The notes: generated by a model from the sequence alone, not told the origin. A stretch of 64,000 nt of DNA from Nonomuraea sp. PA05 (GCF_008086045.1 NZ_VSEY01000001.1:186001-250000); one strand, 5' to 3'. Shown: positions 43,613-53,280, counted from the first letter of the stretch. A program made the numbers and translations.

Positions 43613-44517
43613 CCGCACTGCTCGACGTCTCCGGGCTGCACGTCGCGCTCGGCCGCGGACGCAAGCGCACCGAGATCCTGCACGGCGTCGATCTCACGGT
43701 GGCGCCCGGCGAGATCGTCGGGCTGATCGGGGAGACCGGCTCCGGCAAGACCACGCTCGCCCGCGCCGTCCTCGGCCTCGCGCAGGCCCGCAGCGGCACC
43801 GTCTCGGTGGACGGGCGCGAGGTCGGCGGGCTGCGCGGCGGCGCGTTGCGGGCGTTCCGCCGCAGCGGGGCCGTGCAGTACGTCTTCCAGGACCCGCTGC
43901 GCAGCCTCGACCCCGACCGCACCGTCTTCGACACCCTGGTCGAGGGGCTCGCCGTGCGCGGCGGGCACCGGCGCGGCGCGTTGGGGAACGCCGCGCGCCG
44001 CGGGCACAGTCGCGCCGAGTTGCGGGAGGCGGCGCAACGCGTCGCGCGGCTCGTCTCGCTGCCGATCGACCTGCTGGACAGGCACCCCGGCGAGCTGTCC
44101 GGCGGCCAGCGGCAGCGCGTCGCGATCGCCCGCGCCGTCGCCGTCGATCCGCGGCTGCTGATCTGCGACGAGCCGGTCAGCGCCCTCGACGCCTCGACGC
44201 GCATCACGGTCCTCGAACTCCTGACGCGGCTGCGCGAGACCCGCGACATCGGCGTCCTGCTGATCACGCACGACCTCGGCTCGCTCGGCGGCGTCGCGGA
44301 CCGCGTCGTCGTGCTCTACCACGGGCAGGTGGTGGAGACGGGCACCACGGAGGAGATCCTTCTGGCCCCACGGCACCCGTACACCCGCCTGCTCGTGACG
44401 TCCGTGCCGTCGATCCGCGACGAGCGGCCGCCGGATCCCGGGCTGCGGCGGGCGCTGCGCGCGGAAGTGCGCGCCCTCGCCACCCCCCTCCCCATGACCG
44501 ATCGGAGTTGGACATGA
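43609..44517 (+). CDS. ABC transporter ATP-binding protein (DppF-type)
   Basis: This 302-residue ATPase has Walker A GETGSGKT, Q-loop VFQDPLRSLDP, signature LSGGQ, Walker B LLICDEPVSALD and switch His LITHDL. It partners the preceding ATPase in a heterodimeric importer engine. An insert between the Q-loop and signature (RRGALGNAARRGHSRAEL) is Arg-rich and not family-typical, though it should be tolerated. ATGA overlaps link it to both neighbours. Confidence 0.9.
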   Translation: MTALLDVSGLHVALGRGRKRTEILHGVDLTVAPGEIVGLIGETGSGKTTLARAVLGLAQARSGTVSVDGREVGGLRGGALRAFRRSGAVQYVFQDPLRSLDPDRTVFDTLVEGLAVRGGHRRGALGNAARRGHSRAELREAAQRVARLVSLPIDLLDRHPGELSGGQRQRVAIARAVAVDPRLLICDEPVSALDASTRITVLELLTRLRETRDIGVLLITHDLGSLGGVADRVVVLYHGQVVETGTTEEILLAPRHPYTRLLVTSVPSIRDERPPDPGLRRALRAEVRALATPLPMTDRSWT

Positions 44518-45407
44518 CGCAGAACACCGACTTCCACGCCCCCGGCGGGCTGCGGACCAGAGGCACGGTCATCGTCGTGCCGGGACGCGGCGAGACCCGC
44601 GCGACGTACGCGCGGTTCGGGGCGCGGCTCGCCTTCGACGCCTACCGGGTGCGGGTCGTGGATTTGCCGGACGGTGACCCTTCCGAGGTCGCGCCCTTCC
44701 TGGACGCGCTCGCCCGGCGGCTGTCGGAGGCCGTCGAGGGCCTCGCGGCCGAGGGGGCGGACGGCCTGCCACGGCCGCTGGTCCTGGTGGGCGCCGACCT
44801 GGGCGCCACCGCCCTCGCCGCCCTGCTCACCAGAGCCTCCTCGGCGTCGGCGTCGGCGTCGGCGGGGGCGGGCGCGGGCGCGGCTTTCGGCTCGGCGGTG
44901 GGCTCGGCGGTGGGCTCGGCGGTGGGCGCGGGGGCGGGCGCGGGGGCGGGCGCGGCGGCGGGCGCGGCGGTCTGGTGGCCGGATGCGGTCGTGCTCGCGG
45001 GGCTGCCCGGCAGCGGCTCGCGGGCCGACGGCGGCTGGGCGGACGAGCTCGACGTCCGCACCCACTGCCCCACCCACCGCGGCGTCCTGACCGGCGACGC
45101 GTCCGTGCGGCGGGGCGCACTGTCCGGCGCCGTGCCCCAGGACCTCCTCACCACGGCGTACGAGAGCACGGCGCCCATCCCGCACCTCCTGCTCGTCGGC
45201 GACGCCGACCCGCTGGCCGACCGCGACACGATCACCCGCACCGCCAAGACCCTGCCCAACGCACGGCTCGCCGTGGTCCGCGGCGCCCACCACGACGTAC
45301 TCAACGACCTGCAGCACCGCGCGGTCGCCGCCGAGGTCGTCACGTTCCTGGAGACGCTGCGCGACGACCTGGTCCCGGCCGTCACCGTGGAGACGAGCGC
45401 CTGGTGA
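44514..45407 (+). CDS. Alpha/beta hydrolase with Asp at the nucleophile elbow and a Gly/Ala-rich insert
   Basis: This 297-residue protein has the alpha/beta hydrolase fold with oxyanion strand TVIVVPGRGETRATY. The nucleophile elbow reads GADLG, so the expected Ser is Asp, as in haloalkane dehalogenases and epoxide hydrolases. An acid region HLLLVGDADPLAD and the C-terminal His GAHHDVLND are present. A run of Ala, Ser and Gly (about residues 109-153) is encoded by simple repeats and inserted just after the elbow helix, in the cap position. It is the last intact gene of the monooxygenase/ABC operon (ATGA overlap). It may process the imported compound or the oxygenation product. Confidence 0.75.
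   Translation: MTQNTDFHAPGGLRTRGTVIVVPGRGETRATYARFGARLAFDAYRVRVVDLPDGDPSEVAPFLDALARRLSEAVEGLAAEGADGLPRPLVLVGADLGATALAALLTRASSASASASAGAGAGAAFGSAVGSAVGSAVGAGAGAGAGAAAGAAVWWPDAVVLAGLPGSGSRADGGWADELDVRTHCPTHRGVLTGDASVRRGALSGAVPQDLLTTAYESTAPIPHLLLVGDADPLADRDTITRTAKTLPNARLAVVRGAHHDVLNDLQHRAVAAEVVTFLETLRDDLVPAVTVETSAW
44840..44970 (+). repeat. GC-rich simple-sequence expansion inside the hydrolase gene
   Basis: TCGGCG and GGGCGC-type hexamers surround three exact copies of the 12-bp unit GGCTCGGCGGTG (44889-44924). All are in frame, encoding Ala/Ser/Gly. The expansion is typical of slippage and adds about 44 residues absent from ordinary family members. Confidence 0.8.
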
Positions 45408-45735
45408 GCCCGCGCTTCCTCGCGAGCACCCCGCTGTCCGCCGATCCGGCGTGGTCGCTGCCCGGCGAGACCGAGCACGACCGGCTGCGCGCCGCCGTGG
45501 ACCTGGCCGGGTGGGCCGAGCGGATCGGCTACTACGGCTTCGGCGTGGGGGCGCGTGTGGCACGGCTCGGCCGCCAGCAGGCGCACCACGGCCACGACCC
45601 GGCGCGGATCCCCCTCGGGCTGGGCGCCCACTCGCCGGTGATCGCCACCCGCTCCCAGGACGCCTACGAGCCGGCCCGCCCGGCGTTCCAAGGATCGACT
45701 GGCCGGGGAGCTCGAGGTGCTGCCGGGCGCCGATC
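45404..45735 (+). pseudogene. Remnant of a second LLM-class monooxygenase
   Basis: A GTG at 45404 overlaps the hydrolase stop and starts SPRFLASTPLSADPAWSLPGETEHD, then LAGWAERIGYYGFGVGARVARLG, the start of an LLM protein. The text jumps to IPLGLGAHSPVIATRSQDAYEPARPAFQ, which belongs near the middle of the family, and then runs into noise before the TetR gene. About 120 residues are missing internally and the C-terminal half is gone. Intact copies of this operon type probably carry it as a second oxygenase. Confidence 0.6.
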
Positions 45736-45740
45736 GGGCG

Positions 45741-46328
45741 TCAGGCGCGCAGCCGAGCCAGGTGGTAGTCGAGCGCCGCCACGACCTCCTCCGGTGAGTA
45801 GTGGCCGACCAGGGTGGCGTTCACGATGCCCTGCGCGAAGGCGTACAGGATGCTCGCCTCCTTGCCGGGATCCAGGTGCGCGGCGAGCTGCCCGGCGGCC
45901 TGGGCGGCGCTGATCTGCTCGGCGAAGAAGGACAGCAGGTGCGGCAGCCCGAGCCGCATCGCCGCCGCCTGGTCGGCGGCCACCACCGAGCTCGCCTGGA
46001 ACGCCAGCCCGACGCGGTTCAGGTAGCGGCGCTCGTCGTCCAGCGGCAGCAGTTCCAGCACGGTGTCCCGCAGCAGGCCGAGCGGCTCGGACCGGCGCGC
46101 GGCCACGGCCGCCACCCTGGTCCCGATCCAGACTCTGAAGTGCTCCAGCGCCAGCAGCAGCATCTGGTCCTTGGTCGTGACGTAGTACTGCACCGTCCCC
46201 ATGGGCATCCCGGCCGCGGCGGCCACCTCCCTCAGGCTGACGCTCTCCATGCCCTTGTCGTGGATGACGCGGTGCACGGCCTCGGCGATGTGCCGCCGCC
46301 GGGCGTCATGGTCGACGATCTTCGGCAT
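45741..46328 (-). CDS. TetR-family transcriptional repressor
   Basis: The 195-residue protein has a TetR HTH (AEAVHRVIHDKGMESVSLREVAAAAGMPMGTVQYYVTTKDQML) and a helical effector domain. It is divergent from the glycosyltransferase gene, and two dyads lie between them, so autoregulation and control of the glycosyltransferase are likely. The start ATG at 46328 gives the family-typical short N-terminus. Confidence 0.88.
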   Translation of the reverse strand: MPKIVDHDARRRHIAEAVHRVIHDKGMESVSLREVAAAAGMPMGTVQYYVTTKDQMLLLALEHFRVWIGTRVAAVAARRSEPLGLLRDTVLELLPLDDERRYLNRVGLAFQASSVVAADQAAAMRLGLPHLLSFFAEQISAAQAAGQLAAHLDPGKEASILYAFAQGIVNATLVGHYSPEEVVAALDYHLARLRA

Positions 46329-46340
46329 CTACCCCGTTAC

Positions 46341-46391
46341 TTTCTCGTGCGAGTGCATGAAAAAAGGTTTATCATGCGAGTGCATGATAAA
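46341..46391. promoter_or_regulatory. Two tandem TetR operator dyads
   Basis: The proximal site, TTTATCATGC (46368-46377) and GCATGATAAA (46382-46391), is a perfect 10-bp inverted repeat with a 4-bp spacer. A related, imperfect copy (TTTCTCGTGC / GCATGAAAAA, 8 of 10 matching) lies at 46341-46364. The centres are 27 bp apart, fitting two TetR dimers bound side by side in the divergent promoter. Confidence 0.8.
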
Positions 46392-46410
46392 CGGGGATGG
46401 GGTGGCGGGG

Positions 46411-47607
46411 ATGCGGGTTCTGATCGTCGGCGCCGGTACGCGAGGGGACGTGGCGCCGTACACGGGGCTGGGAGCACGTTTACGCGAAGCCGGGCACGAA
46501 GTGGCCGTCGCCGCGCACCAGCCGTACGCGGAGCTGGTGACCGGCGCGGGCCTGGAGCACCTGCCGCTTCCCGGCGACCCCCTCACCGCGCTGACCGGCC
46601 GCTTCTCCGTCCGCGCGTTCGAGGAGTACGGCAGGCGGCTCATGGACGGCCTCGCCGGGCTCGCCGAGCAGGACGCCGACCTGCTGCTGCTCGGCGTGGC
46701 GGGAGCGCCGGGCCGTCACGTCGCCGAGGCGATGGGCGTGCCGAGCATGGGGGTGCACCTGCAGCCGATCGAACCCACCGGGGACTTCCCGCCGGTCATG
46801 AGCCTGTTCCGCCGCTCGCTCGGACGGTGGGGGAACCGCCGGGCGGCCCGGCTCTGGTTCGAGTCGCCGCTGCTCGCCGGGGCGAACACGAAGCTGCGGG
46901 CCAGGCTCGGGCTGCCACCGATGAGCCCGCGCGACCTCTACCGGCGCAGGGAGGACACCCGCTGGCCGGTCTTCCACGGGGTCAGCCCGCTGGTGCTGCC
47001 CCGCCCCGCCGACTGGCGGCCCGGGCTGGAGGTCACCGGTTACTGGTGGCCGTTCCTGGCGCGGGCCTGGGAGCCGGATCCGGTGCTGCGTGACTTCCTG
47101 GCCTCCGGGCCCGCGCCGGTCTTCGTCGGGTTCGGCAGCCTGGCGGGCGCGCGGACCGGGCGGTACACGGAGCTGGCCGTGGGGGCGCTGCGGCGGGCCG
47201 GGCTGCGCGGCGTGCTGCAGACCGGCCCGCGCGGACCGCTCTCGGACGACGTGCTCGCGGTCGGTGACGTGCCGCACGACTGGCTGTTCCCCCGGATGGC
47301 CGCCGTCGCCCACCACTGCGGCAGCGGCACCACCGGGAGCGGGGTGCGGGCCGGGGTGCCTGCCGTGGCCGTGCCGGTCATGAACGACCAGCCGCTGTGG
47401 GCGTCCAGACTGGCGGCGCTCGGCGTGGCTCCGGCCGCGATCCCGTTCCGCCGCCTCACGTCCGGACGGCTGGCCGCCGCGCTCGGCACCGCCGTCGGCG
47501 ATCCGGCGTTCCGGTGGCGGGCGCGGGCGCTCGCGGCCCAGGTCTCGGCGGAGGACGGTGCGGCGCCCGTCGTCGAGGCGGTGAACCGGCTCCAGGCGGC
47601 CCGATGA
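46411..47607 (+). CDS. UGT-type glycosyltransferase (GT1 family)
   Basis: This 398-residue GT-B enzyme has an N-terminal acceptor domain (MRVLIVGAGTRGDVAPYTGLGARLREAGHEV). The C-terminal sugar-nucleotide domain shows FVGFGSLAG, VLQTGPRG, VGDVPHDWLFPRMAAVAHHCGSGTTGSGVRAGVPAVAVPVMNDQ, the plant/bacterial UGT signature. Such enzymes glycosylate macrolides, glycopeptides or sterols for synthesis or self-protection. The ATG at 46411 is preferred to the ATG at 46384, because the latter lies inside the TetR operator. TetR control suggests induction by its substrate, for example drug inactivation. Confidence 0.85.
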   Translation: MRVLIVGAGTRGDVAPYTGLGARLREAGHEVAVAAHQPYAELVTGAGLEHLPLPGDPLTALTGRFSVRAFEEYGRRLMDGLAGLAEQDADLLLLGVAGAPGRHVAEAMGVPSMGVHLQPIEPTGDFPPVMSLFRRSLGRWGNRRAARLWFESPLLAGANTKLRARLGLPPMSPRDLYRRREDTRWPVFHGVSPLVLPRPADWRPGLEVTGYWWPFLARAWEPDPVLRDFLASGPAPVFVGFGSLAGARTGRYTELAVGALRRAGLRGVLQTGPRGPLSDDVLAVGDVPHDWLFPRMAAVAHHCGSGTTGSGVRAGVPAVAVPVMNDQPLWASRLAALGVAPAAIPFRRLTSGRLAAALGTAVGDPAFRWRARALAAQVSAEDGAAPVVEAVNRLQAAR

Positions 47608-47634
47608 CCGCGCCCCCGTGCGGCGAGGCGTCGT

Positions 47635-49185
47635 TCAGCCGACCGCTCTGCGTCTGACGGCGGTCAGGCCGGCCGTGATGAGGGCCGCGGTGATGCCTGT
47701 CATGACCGCGATCGCGGTGATCGTGAAGGGCTCGCCGGAGACGAGCATGGGCAGGTTGGGGTAGGGGACGGCGTACTTGGCGATCCAGTAGTCGATGCCG
47801 AGGATCGGGCCGAGTACCTCGCCGAAGAGGTTGACGAACAGGAAGGCCGCCCAGGAGATCGCGGCTGCGGCGCGGGGGAGCAGGCCGAAGGCCAGCACGC
47901 CGACTCCCGCCAGGATCCAGGTGGCGGGCACCTGCACCAGGGCGCCGGCGAGGACCTTGCCGGGCTCTCCGGCCACCAGGCCCATGGTCAGGCCGGCGGC
48001 GGTGAGGATCAGGGCGGTCCCGGCCAGGGCGAACAGCAGGTGGCCTGCGACCCAGCGCAGCCGGGAGACCGGGGTGGACAGCAGGAGTTCGGCGCGGCCG
48101 GAGGTTTCCTCGTTGCGCAGCCGCAGCAGGGCCAGCAGCGGGTAGAGGGCCGAGACGTAGCCGAGGCTGAGCACGATGAGCCACAGGTAGGCGTCGGTCA
48201 TGGTGGCCTCGGGCGAGGCGGTGTAGCGGTGGAAGAACTCCTGCACGGCGGCGCCCTCCCGGGCGACCTCTTCGATGGAGGTGGCCAGGGCGCCCAGGAC
48301 CAGCCCGGCGACCGCGTACCCGGCGGTCCAGCCGAGGAGCAGGCCCTTGTGCAGCCGCCAGGTCAGGCGCAGCCGGTCGGAGGTGGCGGGGCCGGGGCGT
48401 TCGGGGATCAGGCCGTGGCCGAGGTCGCGCCGGGTGCGCAGCCGGTAGGCCAGGGCGAGGGCTGCCGCGGTGAAGGCGAGGCTGAGCAGCAGCACGGCCA
48501 CGTCGTTGGCGCCGTACGGGCGGACCAGGTGCGACCAGCCCTGCGGCGAGAGCCACTTCAGTGCGGTCAGGCCGCTGCCGTCGGCCAGGAAGCGCAGCAG
48601 GTAGCCGGCGCCGAGGCCGAGGGCGGCCACGCCGACGGCGGTGCGGGCGGTCTGGGTGAGCTGGGCGGCCACCGCGCCGATGGCGGCGAAGACCAGCCCG
48701 GCGGCGGCGATCGCGGCGCCGAAGGCCAGTGACCCGGCAGGGTCGCCGCTGACGGAGGTCATCGCGGCGGCGGTGAGCAGCCCGGCCAGCACGGCCGAGC
48801 CGCAGGTGACGATGAGCGCGGCGGTCAGCGGCGCCAGGCGGCCGACCACGCCGGCGCCCACCAGCTCGGCGCGGCCGGACTCCTCCTCGCCGCGGCTGTG
48901 CCGGACGACCGTGAGGATCATGATCAGGCCGAGAATGGTGTAGATGGCGTCGGCGTTCTTCCAGACCGCCATGCCGGCCAGGGTGGCGGAGTGCACCTCG
49001 CCGGCGAACGCGGTCAGCGCCCGGTTGGCGGCCATCTCGCGGGCGAACGCGGCGATGTCGGGGATGCCGGTGGCGTAGCGCTGGACCTGCCCGGCCGCGA
49101 GCGCGACGAGCAGCAGCAGCCAGAGCGGGACGATGAAGCGCTCCCGCCTGAGCGCCAGCTTGGTCAGGATCCAGGTGCCGTTCAT
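47635..49185 (-). CDS. ABC-2-type exporter permease
   Basis: This 516-residue membrane protein has about 12 hydrophobic segments in two halves, as in DrrB-like or tandem ABC-2 exporters (LALRRERFIVPLWLLLLVALAAG, LGLIMILTVVRHSRGEEESGRAELVGAG, and a mirrored NEETSGRAELLLSTPV in the second half). The duplicated EESGRAEL-like loops confirm an internal repeat. The start is ATG 49185 or an in-frame ATG at 49239, 18 codons earlier; each has the same GGCGGAG ribosome binding site because of a local duplication. It works with the ATPase encoded upstream. Confidence 0.85.
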   Translation of the reverse strand: MNGTWILTKLALRRERFIVPLWLLLLVALAAGQVQRYATGIPDIAAFAREMAANRALTAFAGEVHSATLAGMAVWKNADAIYTILGLIMILTVVRHSRGEEESGRAELVGAGVVGRLAPLTAALIVTCGSAVLAGLLTAAAMTSVSGDPAGSLAFGAAIAAAGLVFAAIGAVAAQLTQTARTAVGVAALGLGAGYLLRFLADGSGLTALKWLSPQGWSHLVRPYGANDVAVLLLSLAFTAAALALAYRLRTRRDLGHGLIPERPGPATSDRLRLTWRLHKGLLLGWTAGYAVAGLVLGALATSIEEVAREGAAVQEFFHRYTASPEATMTDAYLWLIVLSLGYVSALYPLLALLRLRNEETSGRAELLLSTPVSRLRWVAGHLLFALAGTALILTAAGLTMGLVAGEPGKVLAGALVQVPATWILAGVGVLAFGLLPRAAAAISWAAFLFVNLFGEVLGPILGIDYWIAKYAVPYPNLPMLVSGEPFTITAIAVMTGITAALITAGLTAVRRRAVG

Positions 49186-49261
49186 GACTCCGCCTTCGCG
49201 CTCTCGTCGGGGCGCGGTAACAGGTGCTCCGCCGTTCATCGCTCCGCCTTCGCACTCTCGT
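49178..49261 (-). repeat. 54-bp-spaced direct repeat duplicating a translation start
   Basis: 30-bp copies at 49178-49207 and 49232-49261 match at 27 positions. Each contains a GGCGGAG ribosome binding site and an in-frame ATG-Asn-Gly. The 54-bp period keeps the frame. The upstream copy's ATG overlaps the ATPase stop (ATGA), while the downstream copy starts at 49185. Confidence 0.8.
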
Positions 49262-50132
49262 AGTGGCGCAGGAACAGGGACTCCAGCGAGGGCGGGGTGC
49301 AGGTCAGGTCGTGCACGCCGACCCGGATCAGCTCGGCCAGAGCCGCGTCCAGCCGGCTGCGGTCCACCTCGAAGGAGATCCGCTTGCCGTCCACGCGCAC
49401 CTGGTGCAGGTCCGGCATGCGGGTCAGTCCGTTGGGCGGGGAGGCCAGCTCGGCGCTGACCCGGCTGCGGGCCAGGCCACGCAGCCGGCTCAGGGGGCCG
49501 GCCTCGACGGTGCGGCCGTTGCGAATGATCGTGACGTGGTCGCACAACGCCTCGACCTCCGACAGGATGTGGCTGGACAGCAGCACGGTCCGGCCGCGCC
49601 GCTTCTCCTCGGCCACGCACTGCTGGAAGACGGCCTCCATCAGCGGGTCCAGGCCGGAGGTGGGCTCGTCCAGGATGAGCAGCTCGGCGTCGGAGGCGAA
49701 CGCGGCCACCAGGGCGACCTTCTGCCGGTTGCCCTTGGAGTAGGTTCTGGCCTTCTTGCGCGGGTCCAGCTCGAAGCGCTCCAGCAGCTCCGCCCGGCGG
49801 GCTCGGTCCAGGCCGCCGCGTAGCCGGCCGAGCAGGTCGATGACCTCGCCGCCGGTCAGGCCGGGCCACAGGCTCACGTCGCCCGGCACGTACGCCAGCC
49901 GCCGGTGCAGCGCGGCCGACTGGCGCCAGGGGTCGCCGCCCAGCAGCACGGCCCGGCCGGAGTCGGCGCGCAGCAGGCCCAGCAGGGTTCTGATGGTGGT
50001 TGACTTGCCGGCGCCGTTCGGGCCGAGGAAGCCGTGCACCTCCCCGGTTCGTACGCTCAGGTCCAGCCCGTCCAGGGCCCGGGCCCGGCCGAAGGACTTG
50101 ACCAGCCCTTCCACTTCGATGGCCAGTTCCAT
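49236..50132 (-). CDS. ABC exporter ATP-binding protein
   Basis: This 298-residue DrrA-like ATPase has Walker [10 protein letters not shown], signature YSKGNRQK, Walker [13 protein letters not shown] and switch His SSHIL, with a C-terminal extension typical of exporters. It starts at ATG 50132 after GAGGAG; ATG 50150 is an alternative. It sits between the LAL regulator (78 bp upstream) and the permease (ATGA overlap), together forming a regulator-controlled efflux operon. Confidence 0.88.
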   Translation of the reverse strand: MELAIEVEGLVKSFGRARALDGLDLSVRTGEVHGFLGPNGAGKSTTIRTLLGLLRADSGRAVLLGGDPWRQSAALHRRLAYVPGDVSLWPGLTGGEVIDLLGRLRGGLDRARRAELLERFELDPRKKARTYSKGNRQKVALVAAFASDAELLILDEPTSGLDPLMEAVFQQCVAEEKRRGRTVLLSSHILSEVEALCDHVTIIRNGRTVEAGPLSRLRGLARSRVSAELASPPNGLTRMPDLHQVRVDGKRISFEVDRSRLDAALAELIRVGVHDLTCTPPSLESLFLRHYESAKAER

Positions 50133-50209
50133 GGCTGCCACTCTCCTCATCTTGTTCCTGGTCAAGACGGTAGAAGCGGCGATCATCCGACGGTATCGGG
50201 CATGTGCCC

Positions 50210-52867
50210 CTATTCCAGGCTGAGGCGGGCCAGCTCGGTCCGGGTGGAGACGCCCAGCTTGGGAAAGGCGCGGTAGAGGTGATGGCCGACGGTCTTGGGG
50301 CTGAGGAACAGCCGCGCGGCGATCTCCTTGTTCGTCGCGCCGGTCGCCGCCAGCCGCACCACCTGAAGCTCCTGCGGGGTGAGCTGGGCCAGCGCGTCCG
50401 CCGCGGCAGGGGTCGAGCTCTCGCCGGCCGCGCGCAGCTCGGCGCGCGCGTGCTCGGCCCAGGGCACGGCACCGAGCCGTTCGAACCGCTCCAGCGCCTC
50501 GCGCAGGTGCGTGCGGGCCTCGGCCTTGTGCCGTTCGCGGCGCAGCCACTCCCCGTACAGCAGCTCGGTGCGGGCCCGCTCGAACGGCCGGGCCTCGCCC
50601 TGCAGCTCCAGCGCCCGCGCGTACAGCGCGCCGTCGCCGGTCGCCAGCGCGCGGCAGCGCAGCACGAGCCCGTCCTCCCAGGGCAGCCGGGCGGCGGCGG
50701 CCCACTGCTCCAGCCGGGCCAGCGGCTCGGCGGCGCGCTCGGGCAGGCCGAGCCGGACGGCGGCCTCCACCTGGTCGGCCGCGAAGTGCACGCCCAGCCC
50801 CACGTGCCGGATCGGGCCGCGGGTGGCCGTCTCCAGCCGGTCCAGCGCCGCCTCGTAGCGGCCCCGGCCGAGGTCGAGCAGCGCCAGCGCCCACTCGCAC
50901 CACGCCGCGACCAGCGCGTTGGCGTGCGCGGGGAAACGCCGCAGGCTCCGCTCGGCGGGACGCGTGCCCGGCTCGTCGCCGCGGATGGCGGCCACGTACG
51001 CCAGCAGCGCCTCGGCGTGGGCCACCCGGCTGGGCTGGCCGATGTCCTCGGCGATGCGCAGCGCCTCGCTCGCCGACTGGACCGCGTCGCGATGGCGGCC
51101 GAGGTTGATCTCGGCGGTCGCCAGCGTGCACAGCACCATCGGCAGCCAGCCGATGGCCCCGCTCGTGCGGCTCTCCTCCGCCAGGCCGGCCATGATGTCG
51201 CGGGTGTCGTCGTAGTCGCCGGTCAGCAGCGCCTGCGAGGCCACGTTGAGCCGCAGCCCCGGCGGCCCGTTCCTGCCCTGCGCGATGTGCTCGCGCAGCA
51301 GCGCCACCCCGTCGGCCGCCTCGGTCGCATCGTCGGAGTACAGCTGCAGCGCCCCGCCGATGGAGGCGACGAGCTTGTTCCTGACCGCGTCCGGCGGCAG
51401 CTCCGCGAGGATGCGGTGGGCCTGCGCCACCCGCTGCGGCTCGCCGGCCGACCAGGACGCCCGAGACGCGTCCGCCAGCATGGACGCGGCGGTGTCCGCG
51501 TCGAGCGGCGCGACCTGCCGCGCCGCCGTGACCAGCACCTCGTGCACGGTACGCAGCGAGCCGTGCTCCGACTCCACCCTGGCCCGCACGACCGCCACGT
51601 GCGCCAGCACCCGGGGGTCCTCGGTGAGCCGGAGCGCCTGACCGGCCAGGTGCCTGGCACGGTCGGGCAGCCCCGCGTCCACGGCGACCTCCGCGGCCAG
51701 CGCCAGCCGCCGCGCCCGCTCCTGCTCCCCGGCGGTGAGCCGGGCGGCCCGTTCCAGCGCCGCGACGGCCGTGGCGTGCCCGGAACGCCGCCGGGCCCGC
51801 AGAGCGGCCGCCTCCAGGTCCGCCGCCACCTGCTCGTCCGGCCCCGTGACCGCCGCCGCCCGGTGCCAGGCCGCCCGGTCGGGGTCGCCTGCCAGCGCGT
51901 CCGCGAGCGCGGCGTGCGCGGCCAGCCGGTCGGTGAACGGCGCGCCCCGGTAGGCGGCCGTACGGATGAGCGGGTGCCGGAAGGCGACCGTCTGCTCGTC
52001 CACGGCGATCAGCCCCTCGCTCTCGGCCGCCGCCAGCGCGTCCGCCTCCAGCCCCAGGCCGGCCATGGCGCGCAGCGTGGCCGTCAGCGCGCCGCTCTCC
52101 TCCGCCGCCGCCACCAGCAGCGCCGTACGGGCCGGCGCGGGCAGCTTGGCGATGCGCCGCTGGTAGGCGTCCTGGAGGCGGTGGGGAAGCGGGCCGGGGG
52201 CGCCGTCCTCGGTCCTGGGCAGTTCGAGCAGGGCCAGCGGGTTGCCGTCGGCCTCGGCCAGCACCCGGTCGCGTACATGGGCGGGCAGGCCGGGCGCGTG
52301 CTCGGCCAGCAGCGCCCGCGCGGCCACCGGGTCCAGCCGCTTGAGCGTCAACTCGGGCACGCCCGGCAGGGATGTGCCCTCGCGCGCCGCGAACAGCAGG
52401 AACACCTTCTCGGCCGCCAGCCGCCTGGCGGCGAACGCCAGCGCCTCGGCCGACGGCCGGTCCAGCCATTGGGCGTCGTCCACCAGGCACAGCACGGGCC
52501 CGTCCGCGGACAGCTCCGCCAGCAGCGACACCGTCGCCAGGCCGACCAGGAACCGGTTGTCGCCCCCGGGCGCGGCCAGCCCCAGCGCCGCCCGCAACGC
52601 CTCCGCCTGCGGGCCGGGGATGCCGGGCAGCTGCTCCATCGCGCCGGACAGCAGGGACTGCAGCGCCGCGAACGGCAGCTCCGCCTCGCTCTCCACACCC
52701 GTGCAGCCCAGCACCCGTAACTCCTGACCGGAGCCCGCCCACCGCAGCAGCGCCGACTTGCCGCCGCCCGGCTCGCCCAGGACCAGCATCGCGCCGCCCC
52801 TGCCGGAGGCCGTCTCGGCCAGGAGCCGGCCGAGCTCCCGCTGCTCCCGCTCTCGCCCGTACAACAT
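50210..52867 (-). CDS. LAL-type LuxR transcriptional regulator
   Basis: The 885-residue protein has an N-terminal AAA-like ATPase ([13 protein letters not shown], Walker A GEPGGGKS, Walker [13 protein letters not shown]), a long TPR-like helical middle and a C-terminal LuxR HTH ([54 protein letters not shown]). LAL regulators activate antibiotic or catabolic genes. Its stop is 78 bp before the ABC ATPase, its probable target or at least its co-transcript. Confidence 0.9.
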   Translation of the reverse strand: MLYGREREQRELGRLLAETASGRGGAMLVLGEPGGGKSALLRWAGSGQELRVLGCTGVESEAELPFAALQSLLSGAMEQLPGIPGPQAEALRAALGLAAPGGDNRFLVGLATVSLLAELSADGPVLCLVDDAQWLDRPSAEALAFAARRLAAEKVFLLFAAREGTSLPGVPELTLKRLDPVAARALLAEHAPGLPAHVRDRVLAEADGNPLALLELPRTEDGAPGPLPHRLQDAYQRRIAKLPAPARTALLVAAAEESGALTATLRAMAGLGLEADALAAAESEGLIAVDEQTVAFRHPLIRTAAYRGAPFTDRLAAHAALADALAGDPDRAAWHRAAAVTGPDEQVAADLEAAALRARRRSGHATAVAALERAARLTAGEQERARRLALAAEVAVDAGLPDRARHLAGQALRLTEDPRVLAHVAVVRARVESEHGSLRTVHEVLVTAARQVAPLDADTAASMLADASRASWSAGEPQRVAQAHRILAELPPDAVRNKLVASIGGALQLYSDDATEAADGVALLREHIAQGRNGPPGLRLNVASQALLTGDYDDTRDIMAGLAEESRTSGAIGWLPMVLCTLATAEINLGRHRDAVQSASEALRIAEDIGQPSRVAHAEALLAYVAAIRGDEPGTRPAERSLRRFPAHANALVAAWCEWALALLDLGRGRYEAALDRLETATRGPIRHVGLGVHFAADQVEAAVRLGLPERAAEPLARLEQWAAAARLPWEDGLVLRCRALATGDGALYARALELQGEARPFERARTELLYGEWLRRERHKAEARTHLREALERFERLGAVPWAEHARAELRAAGESSTPAAADALAQLTPQELQVVRLAATGATNKEIAARLFLSPKTVGHHLYRAFPKLGVSTRTELARLSLE

Positions 52868-53016
52868 CAGGCAATCCTCGCATCGACCGGGTCGGCCGCC
52901 GTCAACGTCGCGTCAGAATCTCCGGGGTTGAGCATCCGGATTGCGTAGCGATTGCGAAACACGCCTTGAAACGGTTCTAGCGTCCCTCATGTACGACCTT
53001 CGCAGGAGGGAAACAG

Positions 53017-53280
53017 ATGTCAGAGCCCCGATTGTTCGTCCCCGTCAGCACGGGCAGGTTCGCCTCGGCCCTGCGGCTGTTCCGCACCGCCGCGGGCAAG
53101 CGGGCGGCGGTCGCGTTCACCTCGCGGCTCAAGCTCAGCCAGGTGCTCGGACCGGACCAGCAGTGGGCGGTGCTCACCGAGCCGGCGCTGCGCGGCATGC
53201 TCGCCGAGCTGGACGTCGCCGGCATCGTCATCGACCCGGCGGGCACGATGTCCCGCCCGGCCGCCAGGCGGGTGGCCTGA
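53017..53280 (+). CDS. SAV_915-family small protein
   Basis: This 87-residue protein (EPRLFVPVSTGRFASALRLFRTAAGKRAAVAFTS and LTEPALRGMLAELDVAGIVIDP) has the compact beta/alpha shape of the actinobacterial SAV_915/SseB-N-like family, whose role is unknown. The ribosome binding site GGAGGG lies just upstream of the ATG. It is transcribed away from the LAL gene and towards the VOC gene. Confidence 0.75.
   Translation: MSEPRLFVPVSTGRFASALRLFRTAAGKRAAVAFTSRLKLSQVLGPDQQWAVLTEPALRGMLAELDVAGIVIDPAGTMSRPAARRVA

Noticed and set aside
50204..52720. 838-codon open frame on the plus strand
   Set aside because: It is opposite the LAL-LuxR gene and made of Arg/Gln/Gly-rich sequence without any domain; a GC-skew shadow.
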